NCBI RefSeq assembly: GCF_002078875.1
Contig: NC_034410.1
Coordinates: 102,926,138-102,990,137 of the forward strand
Direction of reading: 5' to 3'
DNA from: Numida meleagris
Taxonomy: Eukaryota > Chordata > Aves > Galliformes > Numididae
DNA: 64,000 bases
Part shown: positions 22,887-35,425 of the stretch, one piece after another
Layout: the number at the start of each line of letters is the position of its first letter
Position numbering within the stretch: the stretch's first letter is position 1
Notes under the pieces: model-generated
What the model was told of the DNA's origin: nothing
Database searches by the model: none
What the model saw: the letters and a program-made list of their open reading frames with translations, nothing else
Translations under genes and position numbers: made by a program

Positions 22887-25800
22887 CATCAAAATTTGTT
22901 TGATTTACAATCAAATGTAAATGACTTAATACAGCAAAAACAGTTTGATTTCCAAGGAAGAAAAATGAGTTAAAAAAATATTTCTACACAAAGCATAGGA
23001 ACAGAATCCTGCTTCTACCTAAAACAAAACAAACAAATGAAACCAAAACAAACAAAACCACAAGAAGAAAAAAAAAGAAAAAGCAAACCACACAACAAAT
23101 AAATAAAGAATGATTTTGAGACCCTGTCTCTTATTTATCAAGGAGACACCACCGGAGGCTTTTCCCAGGCACACAGGGAACAAGACACTGCACATTGTGG
23201 AGAATGCTCATCAAATGCACCATGCAGTGGGCTACCAGCACTCAGGGACCAGGACAGAGGACGCATCTTCACCCCTGCAGGAATCAGAGGTAAGAAGTAA
23301 ATCTTCTTTACAAAATTACTGCCTTAATGTGAATAAAAACCAAAACAAAACCACTAACTTCCAGCAGACACCTGAGAAGTGGAAGGAAACATCACACGAG
23401 GAAGGCTTGACAGCTCATGAAGGGACAGTCATACAATGACACATCTCAAGGTGTTGAAAGAGCATTTCCAGATTAAATCTGGAGGATAATCCTGCAAAGG
23501 TCTTTCTGTGGAAGTGAGTAAGCTTGGAGAAAAGCCCAGAAAGCCTAGGACTTGATGTGCTGCCCACCCTATGTCCAGGGATGTGGTGCAGGACACCAGC
23601 AGCTCTGTCCCAGCATACTGGGGAGGAAAAGCAGGAGGCTGCAGGGTCTTCAAGAGGCAAAACCAGAAGGTAACGGGGAGGCCAAGCGTGTGCTGCGAGT
23701 GGGAGAGGGGACACAAAGCTTTCCTTGTTGGGGCAACAGAGCCCTGCCAGAAGAGAAAGGGTAGTCTGGAGGAGGAGGCATTTAATTTGTGAGAGTGTGG
23801 AGAAGGGCGGTGAAACACGAAAAAACATTTAAGTTTTGCTTTGGTTTCCTCCATGGAACAAAAGCTTGCCTTCAAGAACAGCTGAATTATAATGACAAAA
23901 GTAAGAGCACTTGCAGCAAACAGGAAAAGTTTCAGAAGATCTGAGATGATCTTCTAGCAGAAGGGGCAGAAATTAACTTCAGCAATTCCTAAATTATGGA
24001 TTTATCTCATGGCTGTCATCTTAAATCCCATTATAGACATACCCACACTGAACACTTGATTTCTGCTGAGCAGTGCCCTGGAGCTGCAGAACTGAAGGGG
24101 ATGAGTTAGGGGAAGGAAAGGAGTGGAAGGATGGGATCACTTTGTGTTTCATCAGAAGCACTAAATCTCAGGATTTCCATCCATGTTGCCTTGCAGAGGG
24201 AACAGCCCAGGAGACAACAAGCAGTGAGCGTATTTGTGTTCCTTACTCCACATATTTGAAAGCCGTGTGGAATGAGGTGTGGCAGTGGAATTTATAAATC
24301 CAGTCCTAGCTGGAAACAGTGGCGGGTTGCCAACCATGCCATAAAGGTCCTGTCATCTCAGCTCCAAGTAACATCCTCAGGAGCTCGATGTTTTCTCAGA
24401 TTGAGGTGTGCCACAGCTACAGAAAAAAAATTGTAGTGCAGTCACAAAGTGTGATAGCCACAGCAGTGTTACCTGCCCCATTCACTTAAACAAAACCTCG
24501 CAACCCACCTCACCATGATGGATCTCACAAAGGGCTCGACACAAGGTAGCTTCACCAAGAACAGCACTCCTGCCAACAGTAACTTCACCTGACCATAAGC
24601 CAGTCTGGAAGTTCCTATGAGGCTGAAGCAGAGGTAACTGGTGATGGGTACCCAGTAGTAAGGACAGAGGCTAACCTCATGTGACCAAGACAAAGCAAAC
24701 TGGGAGCGACATCGGTGGGACTACAAAACCCAGAAGAAATAGCAATGTGTGCCTAAGCTGAAGCAGTAGCTGTTATATTAGAAAAGATTCTTAAACACAA
24801 AAAGGAAATGGAAGACAGCCAGCCAGATAAACTCTACTGTGCAGATCAGAATCAATGATGACTATTATTTTTTATAAAGGGTCTAAAAATACAGTGCAAA
24901 CTAATTCCTCCCATCTGAAGCCTGGCACCATTTGGTATCTTCAATTCAAAAAAAACAACAAACCAAAACCCAAACAACTGCATGCCTTTTTTCTTCCTCC
25001 CCTTCTTCTCGCTCTTTTGCCATGCTGACGCTTGTTTGCATTATGTCTATTTTGAGCTAAATTAAATAGGAGCAGCAGAGCTTTGATTCAGCAGTAGCAA
25101 TAAATGGGGTTAGCCTGGCATTGATCTGTGTAAAGGGGCCAAAGCTGGGACTGCCAGCAGCAAAACGTGGTCAGTGAACTCTGCAGTGCCAGAGTGACCC
25201 TGCAGCTGAATTCTTAGCCCTGATTACAACAGAAATAGACTTGCTTTCCCGAACAAAGAGTATTTCAGGCAGCAGATTAACAAGAGAAAGTGCACTTATA
25301 ACAGCAGATTGAGGAAACGGAACAAAAATAAGAACGACCACACACTTCCGAGTATTTTAGATAGCTCCTGAACAGTGCAAAACAAATGCATGCCTTGCTT
25401 TGTACTTTTGGTGGGCCAGCCAGCACTAGGCCCAAATGCTAAGGAAAACGCAGTTTATTGCATATCAGTTGAACAGCTTCAGCAAGTAAGTAGGCAGCAG
25501 GGAAGATGAGGAAAAACCATGTTAAGGACTGTATACTTGCCAGAACACTTGCCTTGCAATCCTACAGAAAGGGAAGTCATGCTAGCTACAAGAGGCAAGG
25601 CACCCTTCATAAATCATGCTTCAAATTCAGACAGCAAATTTATATACAACCAGCATTTCATAATCCTTAGGAACACAGATCAAATCTGCTAGCTCGCAGA
25701 TGTCTCGGTGTCTGTGCTGTTGTGCAATGCGAAAGAGCGAGAGAATATCAGCATGTCCAGTCTCCTAACTACGGGGTTTAATCAGAGTGCATCCACGACG

Positions 25801-26094
25801 AGGAACAAAGTGCTTCTTGTTTGCCCCACAGTCCCCCCAGTCTCGGGCCAAGCAGGGTCAGTCCGGGTCCTTGGATAGGGATCCCACTAGGCAGGTCGGG
25901 AAGCTGCAGGACTGACTGCTGCCCCATAGGGACCCGAGCTCCCGCAGCAGACAGAGGAAAGTGGGGACTCACAGATCAACCGACTTCCACTTCTAACCAA
26001 TGTCTTTCCCATGTTTCACTATAAATGCTCATTAACACAAGCATTTCCTTAGAATCAAGCAGCACAAAATACTGAGTCCAATCTACTGCCTGCC
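22887..26094. other. Intron 1 segment with no recognised element
   Basis: The sequence is non-coding, with A-rich patches (about 23025-23110 and 24945-24980). The ORFs at 23415-23875, including overlapping minus-strand frames of 137 and 148 codons, share no family motif and look like chance. Confidence 0.55.
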
Positions 26095-26163
26095 CAGAGC
26101 AGGGGGTTGGAATTGGATGATCTTTAAGGTCCCTTCCAACCCAACCCATTCTATGATTCTATA
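26095..26163 (+). mobile_element. CR1 LINE 3' end fragment
   Basis: This is the terminal portion of a CR1 element in forward orientation. It has the GATGATCTTTAAGGTCCCTT block followed by CCAACCCAACCCATTCTATG and ends in the characteristic ATTCTATGATTCTATAA octamer-type tail. Only about 70 bases remain, the usual 5' truncation of CR1. Confidence 0.88.
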
Positions 26164-26165
26164 AA

Positions 26166-28384
26166 ATCCTTACAAACATGCCCATAAAAGCTTTCATCTC
26201 ATTTCTCCCAGAAAATCCCACTACGGATTTTTGTTGCTTGGTTAAGCAGCAAGGTGGAGGACATGGAGGAGAGGGAGGGTGGTTCTAAGAGTCTGCTGGG
26301 GCACTGACAGTCTCAAAAAAACAAGGCAGAAATCTGCCAGACTGTGTCCTGTGTTTTAAATGCCACTCATCTGCCTTGCTGCTCTTTATGGGCTGACTGC
26401 AGTCTTCGCTGGGGTTTGTGGTGGCTGCAGTGCCCGAGCACGGGACATGCGGTTGTCACAATGACTGGGAACTCGCTGACTGATTTATGGGAACTTACAA
26501 ACCCACAAAACCAGAAGATATTTGTATTCACTCATATCCTGAGTGCTTCTTTCACCTCTCATTGAATAGCTCCCATGCAAGTCCGGGAAAGTTTCTGTAT
26601 AGTTCAAAAGTCACATTCTGCATCCTTAAAGCATCACACCGCAGTGCCCAGCCCGAGCAGCTCGAGGCCAGCGTGCCCACACCCGTAACAGCAGCTCCAA
26701 ATTAAGCCATCATCTTAGCTGGGTAATGGTTATTGAGACATCTCAAATGGATCGGCTCATTATTAAAAAAGGCAATTATGGCAAATTAGACTTCTCACCA
26801 GAACAACAGCCTAAGCTTTAAATTTGCTACGATACATGCCTGACCACCCTTTTTAAATGAGGATAGCTGAGGGCTCCGACTCACCGTCACTCAGCAAACA
26901 GCTGTGCAAAGTGGGACGGCTCCTTCTCACTGCTCCTCTCCACGGGGTCACTGCCCTGGGGCAGCACCAGCAGAGCTGACCACGTGCCCGTGCCTTGTGC
27001 GTGCCCCATCACCAGCCAGGCAGCACAGTGCCCATCCACAGTGACAATGGCAGCCCCATGAAATCCACTGACCAGGGCTTGGTGCAGCTGCTGAAGCCCA
27101 CGTACCTTCTGCTGACTCTGCAAGGGAGCAAAAGCCTTCTGCAAAGGAGGGCAGCTGAGGGCAGCAGCATCAAGCTAAGATTTGCCAGGGCTTGCCTGCC
27201 AGAGGACAGAGTCTGGCGTTTTAACCATTTTTGGCACATTCCACATTCAGTATTTTCAGAAGCTTTCGAGGATGTTTATGAAACAACTGCAAGGTAGGCA
27301 ACTAAATTCACAGCGGTATAAAGAATTCCTTCCCACATTCCTCTCCCATGCTCTGCAGTTGAAATAAATGAAGATGTAGTTTATGTTTCTGTAATTACAG
27401 TTTGTTAAAAGCAGAACAGGTTGTTAAGTTATGGTAAGGAGCCCAGGAGCTCGTACCCTGCTTTGAATACCACAGCGGTGTAGATTTCACTGAATAAAAA
27501 AGGCTGGCCAAAACCAGAGGGAATTTGCGCTCTGGTATTGTTCAGCATAAACCAATTTACCTTTAAAGCAATCATGTTAACCAAAGTGATCAATTAGAAA
27601 ATGATCTTATGAGAGCAACGTCAATGCACAGCACACCGCCAAGTTTCAGTTATTTAATACCAAATACCACAAGGGTAATACTGCTCGCTTGTTTTATGAC
27701 GTTGTTGTACCATCCATCTTCTGCCGTTTGCTTTTAATCCCACTTTTCCCCCATTAAATACTTACAGTATTTATACAGCCTTGTAAAACTCCAGTACAAA
27801 AGAATAAGCAACAAGAACTTTCCCCCATACATTACTTACCAACTTAATTATGTAATGCAATGTGAAAGGTTTATGTACACCAGCTGGATCTCATTACAGC
27901 TCCATTTCTTTCTTTTTAAAGTGCACTTTATCTGGAACACTGAAGTCACTAGGAATTCCACTTAAATATGTTGAGCTGGTGCACACAATGCTGCAGAATG
28001 CTAGCTCATTAAAAAGGCTCACAGCAAGTCAAGCTTGTGGACACTTATTTCGGAATTTTAAAATGCACCAGGTACATTTAAATATCTGAAGACAAGTCAG
28101 GATTAAGTGACTCAGCCTAATTCAGCCTTCCCTTCCTCAGCATTGCAGCAACCTGAGGAATGCTCTGCCATGTGCAACAGGAATCGGGAAAGTGAGAAAG
28201 GAAAAGTTTCAGGAGACCATTGGTATCACACCTCTGCGAAGGGTCAGGGAGGTGCCAGCCCTGTAAACTGAACACGATGCATCAAACAAGTAGAATTTCA
28301 GTGCTGGGAAGAATTTGCCATAAGGCCATCAAGGAGGCTGCTAAATGCCCAGCTGATCCCAAGTAAACTTGTTGCACATTTTAG
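26166..28384. other. Intron 1 segment, GC-richer around 26880-27240
   Basis: Most of this is ordinary intron. The part near 26880-27240 is GC-richer and open on both strands: 85 codons on the minus strand (26887-27144) and 100 on the plus strand (26995-27297). I recognise neither product, and there is no start context or splice pattern I would trust. The rest shows nothing notable. Confidence 0.5.
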
Positions 28385-28550
28385 GAATCTTCATAGAATG
28401 ATTTAGGTTGGAAGGGACCTTAAAGCCCACACATTCCCATCCCGTGCCATGGGCAGGGCTGCCACCCCCCAGCTCGGCTGCCCAGGGCCCCATCCAACCT
28501 GGCCTTGAAGGCCTCCAGGGATGGGGCACCCACAGCTTCTCTGGACTTCA
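28385..28550 (-). mobile_element. CR1 LINE 3' fragment
   Basis: The reverse complement of a CR1 3' region starts at the tail remnant TCATAGAATGATTTAGGTTG and continues through GGAAGGGACCTTAAAGCCC to CATCCAACCTGGCCTTGAAG, with a body typical of bird CR1. It is about 165 bases and 5'-truncated. In the minus frame it reads the CR1 C-terminal phrase SLEAFKARLDGALGS. Confidence 0.9.
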
Positions 28551-29767
28551 GTACTTTGATAACACCGACTGAGACATTCCATGTACAGTTGTGAGGCAAG
28601 AGTTGTGGTTTAATAAATGGAGAGAACAAAACCAAGCATAAAAAAAAAAACCTGTGCAGTGATTTTATTTTTGTTGTATATTTGACTGTAATTACTGCCT
28701 TAAGTAGTTTAATTGTCTGGCATCTCTTCAAGTGTCTTGCCTGTGGGGAGGGGAGGCAGGCCAGTTTATGGTTTGTTATTAATGAACAAAGCACAAACAA
28801 GTTTACCTTGTCTGTAATCAACATTCCCATCAAAACAGACTGAGAAGAAAATGCAAAGGGGTCCGTTCATTCCACAGACTGAACGCTATTGTGTTAATAT
28901 CTGATCTTTTAATTACAAATGTCATTTATACCTCAGAGGGAAATCGGTGTTTTTACAGCATCCACATGAGAAGCACCTGAGACCACCACAAGCATGCCCT
29001 CCTTGCCCATTTCCCAATCTCCACAGACACCTGCTTCTGGTCACTGGTCTGGGAATGGGAGCACCGGGACAGCCAGCCCCAGGGTCCAGCCCTGGATGAC
29101 CTCCGTCACGTGCACTCAAGGTGAGAAAATGGGATGTGCACAGAGGCAAAATGAATTCTGATGTTTGCAAGCAAAATTGTGGGGCCACTTACAACTGCTG
29201 CGGAATGACACACATCCAGCCCTTCTCAGCTGGAAATAATTTTTGCCTGGAGTGGAAACAGAGTGGAAGGAAAATAGGAATGAGTGACAAAAAGAAGCCC
29301 ATGCAGGACAGAATAAAGTATAGCCCCCTGCTTCATTAAGAAATGATTAGGCACAAGAAGCCATCAGTAAAAGTCAGAGGAGTTATATTGAGGACATGGT
29401 AGAGCCAGGAGGATAGAGAAGCAAACGGCTATTTTTCATAGCAAGTAAGAACCACAAAGACAACAAATTTGGCCATTAGTCTTGTTTTTCCACTTAAATT
29501 GGTATAGGAGCCCACTGCTTTTAGCTCACATCCTGCTCCCAGCCCAGCAGGCCACCCTGATGGCAGTGTGGTGGGGACAGAGCTGCAGCCAGCTCACCAC
29601 AGGGGAGCTCACCACTGGTGACAGAGGCAGCTCCTCCTCCCAGCCTCACTGCCGGCAAGGGTGACAATTAGTGTTATTTGTGCTGTTCTCCTCTGCCAGG
29701 AGGACACTCATCCACTAGGATCCTAACTGAGACTGCTACCTTTCACATAAGTCACAAAAAAACTGCT

Positions 29768-30175
29768 TTAAGAGTCACCGAGTGGTTTGGGTTGGAAGGG
29801 ACCCATCCAGTCTCTCCCCAGTCCATCGGCTGGGCTGCCACTCACCAGTTCAGCTTCTCCGGGCAACCTGTTCCTGTACCTTACCACCCTCTGAGTAAAG
29901 AATTTCTACCTAACATCTAACCTAAATCTCCCCTCTTCTAGCTGAAAACCATTCCCCCTCATCCTATCACTTTCAGACCCTATAAGAAGTTGGACTGAAC
30001 AAGTGCAGCTCCTTAAGCCTTTCTTCATAGGAGAGGTGTTCCACCCCTTTGATGATCTTCATGGCCCTGGCCCTCCTTTGGACCCATTCCAACAGCTCCA
30101 TGTTATTCTTATGCTGGGGGCCCCAGGCCTGGGTGCACTGCTCCAGCTGGGGCCTCAGGAGGGCAGAGAATGGCT
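29768..30175 (-). mobile_element. CR1 LINE 3' fragment
   Basis: This CR1 is in reverse orientation and starts at GAGTGGTTTGGGTTGGAAGG without an intact octamer tail. It continues through the blocks equivalent to the reverse-transcriptase C-terminus and 3' UTR (CTGAGTAAAGAATTTCTACC, CCAGGCCTGGGTGCACTGCT). It is about 400 bases, diverged, with frame breaks and no intact ORF. Confidence 0.88.
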
Positions 30176-32439
30176 AACAACTTCCCATTACTACAGCTGA
30201 GGACTTCCTTCCCCACCCCGCTTTGGGCTAAAATTGCTGGCGATGCTGATTAACATCTCTTATCAGCTTTCTCAGTCACCTCCAGCACTTCCATCCCCAG
30301 CTCCTGAAGCACAACCTCACACCTACGGGATGGTCCCACTGGCTCCAGGGAGGCTCTGCGTTGTGGCGGCTATTTCTTGTGGGCTTCATTTTCCCCTCAG
30401 CAAAACACACAGCTTTTATTCAAATTGCACAACAAACACAGCATATTCAACAGTGCCTCTGAAACAATGCTGCTGATTTGCAGCAGCGCTCAAGGCATCT
30501 GCCTGCCATGGCTAACCATAAGCAGAGCAGATAAACACCTCTCCTTGAATAAAGTTATAATAGAGCACATGATTATGTATCTTGTTACACATACACAGTG
30601 CGGAAGCAGATGCTGTAAATACTGTTCTGAGGTCTTCTACTCATTGAAATGCACAAGCAGAAACTTGGTAGAAGAGAGATCTGAAAAGAGACTGTATAAA
30701 AGTTTAAAATAGGTTTAAGAAAAATGGACTGCTCTATGATAGCAGCTTAACTACTTCTAAAGAATTACTTGCTGAAAGCCAGCATCCAGCCATCCGCCAA
30801 CAGAACCAACAAGAAATTCCTGCTTTCTCAGAGCTAGGACCTCGCAATTGTTTCTTTAGGGGGCAAAACCAATGTGTTTTGATTAAGCACACCACTGAAG
30901 CATTTAAAGCTGTGATATATAACATGAACTGACTGCACAATGAGAATGCAGGCATTAACATACAGAATAGAGCAGTATACACAAGTAATTTTGGATGCAG
31001 ATAGCCATTCATCGCAGGGATTGAACAATGCTAGCATTTCACTAGAAAATCACAAGCCAGATAAGCACAGGAGAAGCAAGGCCACAGCCCATACGTTACC
31101 TGCTGTCCTTGTGTCCCAGTAAGGACCCACGTGGTCATAGTGGGAACCCATTTGGATGGGAGAAAGCTTTCTTTGGAAGAGAAAACCCAGCGGGGTTCTC
31201 TTGAGGAATTATATGAAGAAGCTTAAAGATTAATGGGGTAGATCACCAGTTGATCCAGCGCTTTGATCAAAATCATGTTTTCCCAACTTCCTCACTGAGC
31301 TTTAATAGGATGTGAATTAGAAACTGATCTGGGCACTTGAGTTTACGAGGAGTATTTCAAGGAGCTTGAGGACAGTAGTTTATTGTCCATTAGGAATAAA
31401 GGCAAGCACAACACTTGTAAGCCGTGTTACCACAGTGCTGTCAGTGGATCTCTTTTGGGATATGTACCCAGCACTTACTCTGAAACAAAACTCTATAGGC
31501 AACCACTAGTTTAAATGTGACATTTTTTAAGTTTAAGGAAAAAAATCTTAAGGTTTTGATTTCCGTAAGAGGCAAGAATATGGTGTACTTAAGACATACT
31601 CAGCTTCTTTTAACTGATTTTGAAGTTGAAGAAAACCAAGACTTTTCCCCTTCTACTCTACTTCTACATTTTCCTCTAGCATTTCTACTTTAAATAAAGC
31701 ACACCATTCTTCTTTGCCAATCCTCTGGCTCTATCTTTTCCTTGATCAAATCTCGCTTCAGTGCCCTCTACACATGTTATTTAGCATTAGGAAGGACAAA
31801 TTTTTTAACCCTAATTTCCTCATCTAGTTCTAGCCCCAGTTCAGAAACATTATTTGCCACCTTTTGAAACCATCAGACGGACCCAGCAGATGTATGCTGG
31901 CATACAGAAACGAATCTAGTTCATACCTGATGGGTTATAATGAGGTAATTGGTAATGGCTTCTCATCTTGCTTTCCTTCTCATCCATATTCCCTGTTTAA
32001 ACATTTTCCAGCTCTTTTCCTTGCCCCCAGATTCTGCCCCACAGTCCAGCTGGCCCCATTATTTAACCCCACTTTCTTACTTCCAGGTAGGCTGTAGCAC
32101 TCACCTCTGCTCTCCTCCCCCTCTCAGGTAAAAACTATATCACACCACTGCCATTAAAGAGAACAAAGTTTTCAGACCTTGTGTTTGCTTTGGAGCTTTT
32201 TGTTTCCCATAAACAGTAGGGGAAAAAATGAGAATGCTTTAGGTTTTCTCTACAATACTTATTTATGTTTCTGGAGGAAAACCCTCAGGGCCTCAGGGAG
32301 CCACAGGCTGCCTTGTTGCTGGTGTCCCACGTCCCCAGGGCAGGGCTCCTTGGTCACTGCTCAAACAGTGGCATGGAAGGAATTTTTGTTTGCTTTGCTT
32401 TCTCCTTTAGCAAGAATGTGGATGTGGGCCCTGTGAAAT
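30176..32439. other. Intron 1 segment with no recognised element
   Basis: AT-rich intron containing only short ORFs without motifs. I see no transposable element or RNA gene. Confidence 0.55.
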
Positions 32440-32665
32440 CTAATCTAATACTATATGTATATAGCATATATTTTATAGTATTACAGTACATAATATAAAT
32501 ATATTTATATTATTTATGTTATGTATAATATATATATTTTGTATATATATATATAAGAATGTAAATATATATGTATATATAAGAATGTATATATTTTGTA
32601 TATATAAGAATGTAAATCTATATGTTTATATATAAATAAATACAAATGTTTACATATTAAAAAGT
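32440..32665. repeat. AT-rich low-complexity repeat with imperfect tandem units
   Basis: This is almost pure A/T with many TATATA runs. Inside it, a phrase containing TTTTGTATATATA and AAGAATGTAAAT recurs, so part of it is an imperfect tandem array and not simple (TA)n. It immediately adjoins the mariner-like copy that begins at 32678. Confidence 0.85.
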
Positions 32666-32677
32666 ATATTTCACATA

Positions 32678-33228
32678 CACGCAGGTCGCTCTGCAAGTAG
32701 TGCCTCCTATTTATTTCCATGGAAACTACAACAGATACAAAGAGCACAATAACACTACTTGACAGAGGAAATTCTCAGCTACAAAACACTCTTTCTCAAC
32801 ATAGTCACCACTATTTTTTATGCATTTTCTCCAGTGATGCACAAGAGTCTGCATGCCATGCTCATAAAAATTTGCTCCAATGGAGGTGATCCACCGTCGC
32901 TGTTGCCACAGCTGAAACACACCACCCACCATCTCACTGTGCTCACAGCCACTAGTTGGTCTCCGTAAGCATTGAACAAGCATCAATGAACAGGTGCCAT
33001 TTTTTCCACATGAAGGAGTCCAATGACACACCTTTGCTTCATACACACTTCCATGCTAGATATCATTCTGTCAGACTGCCTTTCTGCTGCCATCTGTCAC
33101 ACAGCAACAACATGTAACTGAATATTGGTGGAAAGGTTCAACCCCTACTGTCATACCACCAACATCCGCCACTGATGTCGTGGTCCAACATCATAGAATA
33201 GAAGGCATTACTTCTGGAGCAGCTCTCA
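32678..33228 (-). mobile_element. Mariner-like element with transposase remnant (Galluhop-type)
   Basis: This 551-bp element lies between TA dinucleotides (32676-32677 and 33229-33230). Its inverted ends share the AAGTAGTGCCTCC / GGCATTACTTCTGGAGCAGC core. The minus strand at 32726-33046 keeps a 106-codon open stretch that looks like the mariner transposase C-terminus, with HHWRKCIKNSGDYVEKECF near its end. The upstream catalytic part is absent, so the copy cannot move on its own. It is longer than the related copy at 22644-22884. Confidence 0.85.
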
Positions 33229-33230
33229 TA

Positions 33231-34907
33231 TATTTCATGTATGTATATTTATAAACATTTAATATTATATACATTAGCCATGTCTATCTTTACTTGGACA
33301 TATTATGGATTTGACCTGATGCTTCACTACCTCTCTATACAGAACTAACATGCAGCATCCATTCATGCTACACAACCGCAGCAGTCACTGCTGTATCATT
33401 ACCCCACACTGTGATCGAGCCTGCTATTATTATTCATGATCCTGAATATATCTCTTAGCAGTCCGCAAGTGAATATACCACACTGAGGAAAACTGACTGG
33501 TTAAAATTCCACTTCTGAGGAATCCTCTTCTATTATCACAGTAAACTTTAAAAAAAAAAAAAAAAAGCATTCAGTTCTCCTCCTCTGAGCCACGCAGATG
33601 CTCTTGGCCATTCACATCGTAGCATAGTGCTACTTGCGTTCACCAATGCAATGCATTAGCATGTAATTCATACTACATTTAGTACTCTCTGAGTCACCAC
33701 GTTTTAACTTGATTCATATTTTAACAAAGCGGTACTGGTTTAAATGAGCATAGCTGTTCCTTAGTGCTTTGGGGCATGCCTTACTTCTGGCACTTCCCAA
33801 CATCTTACAAGGAAGGGAGCAGCTCCTGTCCAGAAGTACTTTCACAGGAAACATTTGTATCCAGGTCCTGCTCGAACAGCAGCCAGAAGACATGCAATGT
33901 TTTCTCTAAAAGCAGCTGACAGATGCAGGTGCATTTCAAAAACAATGCTTAAAATTAATAATAATAATAAAAAGGTAACCTGAAAGGACTTCAAGAGATA
34001 GAAGTCAGGTTGCTTAGGAAGTGCGTCAAATTCCCTGAAAGGCAGGCAGAACCCTGCTCTGAATTAAAATTGCGCTCACATTGGAGAAGTCAAACCTCAA
34101 CTATGTTACACATACAGCTTTGGAGAGGTAACAGTTTCCCAAGCCGATTTTCCAGACTTTTTTTTTTTTTTTTTTTTTTTGACACCTAAACCACCACTGA
34201 AGATTACGCATTTTTCAAGTGTTCGTGCTGGAGAGAAATCTTTTTCCCACCAATGTCAATCTGTTCTACAGAGACCACGCAGCTTTGCACCATTCCCCCT
34301 GCCTGCAAAGACTTTTCCAGCCCTCACAGTCCTGGTGTTTGCCAATTACTGTGCATTTTTGTGTCACCCATTAATGTGTATTTTTAGAGAGACAAGGTGA
34401 TTGTTCCGAGAAGCTGCATTTTCAGAGATATAGTCAGCAAAATGCATGCTTCAGCACTGCCAAGTTAAAAGACAATAGAAAATATACAGATACTAACAGA
34501 CCTCTTTACTGAGCAGTTACTTCCCCAAGCCCATGTGCTTAGAGCATCTTTTTACTTCTTCCCACCAAATGCACTTTCAATAATTGACTAGAAATGTGAA
34601 CCAGGTCCAGACTGCATATAGGGACAGTCCCATAAACTGGTGATACAGTTACAGGATAAAGGCAACACATTTCCAAACCAGCCTGATAAAAGCCTACAGA
34701 AAAGCCTCATCTCCCGATCACAGCAAACAGGGTCTGCATTAATTTCCTAGCTATCTACTGGGATATCCAAGACAAAGACTAAAGGAACAGTGCACAAGTA
34801 TGTTTTGTGAGTACAAAGCAAGAGCTCTCACTGACGAGGTGGGCACTGGCTTCACAGCTAGTAATCCAAAATCAGAGCAATGGGTCAGGACTATGGTATC
34901 AGACTGT
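33231..34907. other. Intron 1 segment with homopolymer runs
   Basis: Non-coding intron. It has a 17-base A run near 33550, an AAT run near 33955-33972 and a 23-base T run at 34158-34180. I recognise no element body attached to these runs. Confidence 0.6.
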
Positions 34908-35425
34908 AACAGAATCACAGAAACATTAAGGCTGGAAAAGACCACTAAGACCATCTAGTCCAACCATCAGCTCATCCCACCACGCCCACTAACCGTGTCC
35001 CTCAGTGCCATACCCACATGGTTCCTGAATACCTCCAGGGACAGTGACTCCACCATCTCCCTGGGCAGCCTGTGCCAGTGCCTCACCACTCTGAGAAGAA
35101 ATTTTTCCTTATATCCCATCTGAGCCTTCCCTGGCACAACTTGAGACCATTGCTGCTCTCCTATTGCTGTTACCTGGGAGAAGAGGCCGACCCCCACCTC
35201 ACCACAGCCTTCTTTCAGGTCGCTGTAGAGAGCAATAAGGGCTCCCCTGAGCCTCCTCTTCTTCAGACTGAACAATCCCAGTTCTCTCAGCCGCTCCCTG
35301 TAAGACTTGTGCTCCAGACCCCTCACAGCTTCGCTGCCCTTCTCTGGACACATTCCAGAGCCTTGATGTCTTTCTTGTAGCAAGGGGCCCAAAACTGAAC
35401 ACAGCACTCAAGGCGTGGCCTCATC
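34908..35425 (-). mobile_element. CR1 LINE 3' fragment with reverse-transcriptase C-terminal relic
   Basis: A 520-base CR1 in reverse orientation begins at CAGAATCACAGAAACATTAA and GGCTGGAAAAGACCACTAAG. The minus strand keeps an open frame (34967-35407) carrying the C-terminal CR1 reverse-transcriptase phrases [20 protein letters not shown] and RVVRHWHRLPREMVESLSLE. It is truncated well inside ORF2. The long uninterrupted frame suggests a fairly recent insertion compared with the 29.8 kb copy. Confidence 0.92.

Noticed and set aside
23415..23875. Overlapping 137- and 148-codon minus-strand ORFs
   Set aside because: Two frames open over the same stretch, neither with a family motif. This points to low stop density and not to coding.
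32440..32665. AT-rich block considered as a matrix-attachment or replication-origin site
   Set aside because: Composition alone does not support either role. It is best described as a simple repeat next to a mariner insertion.
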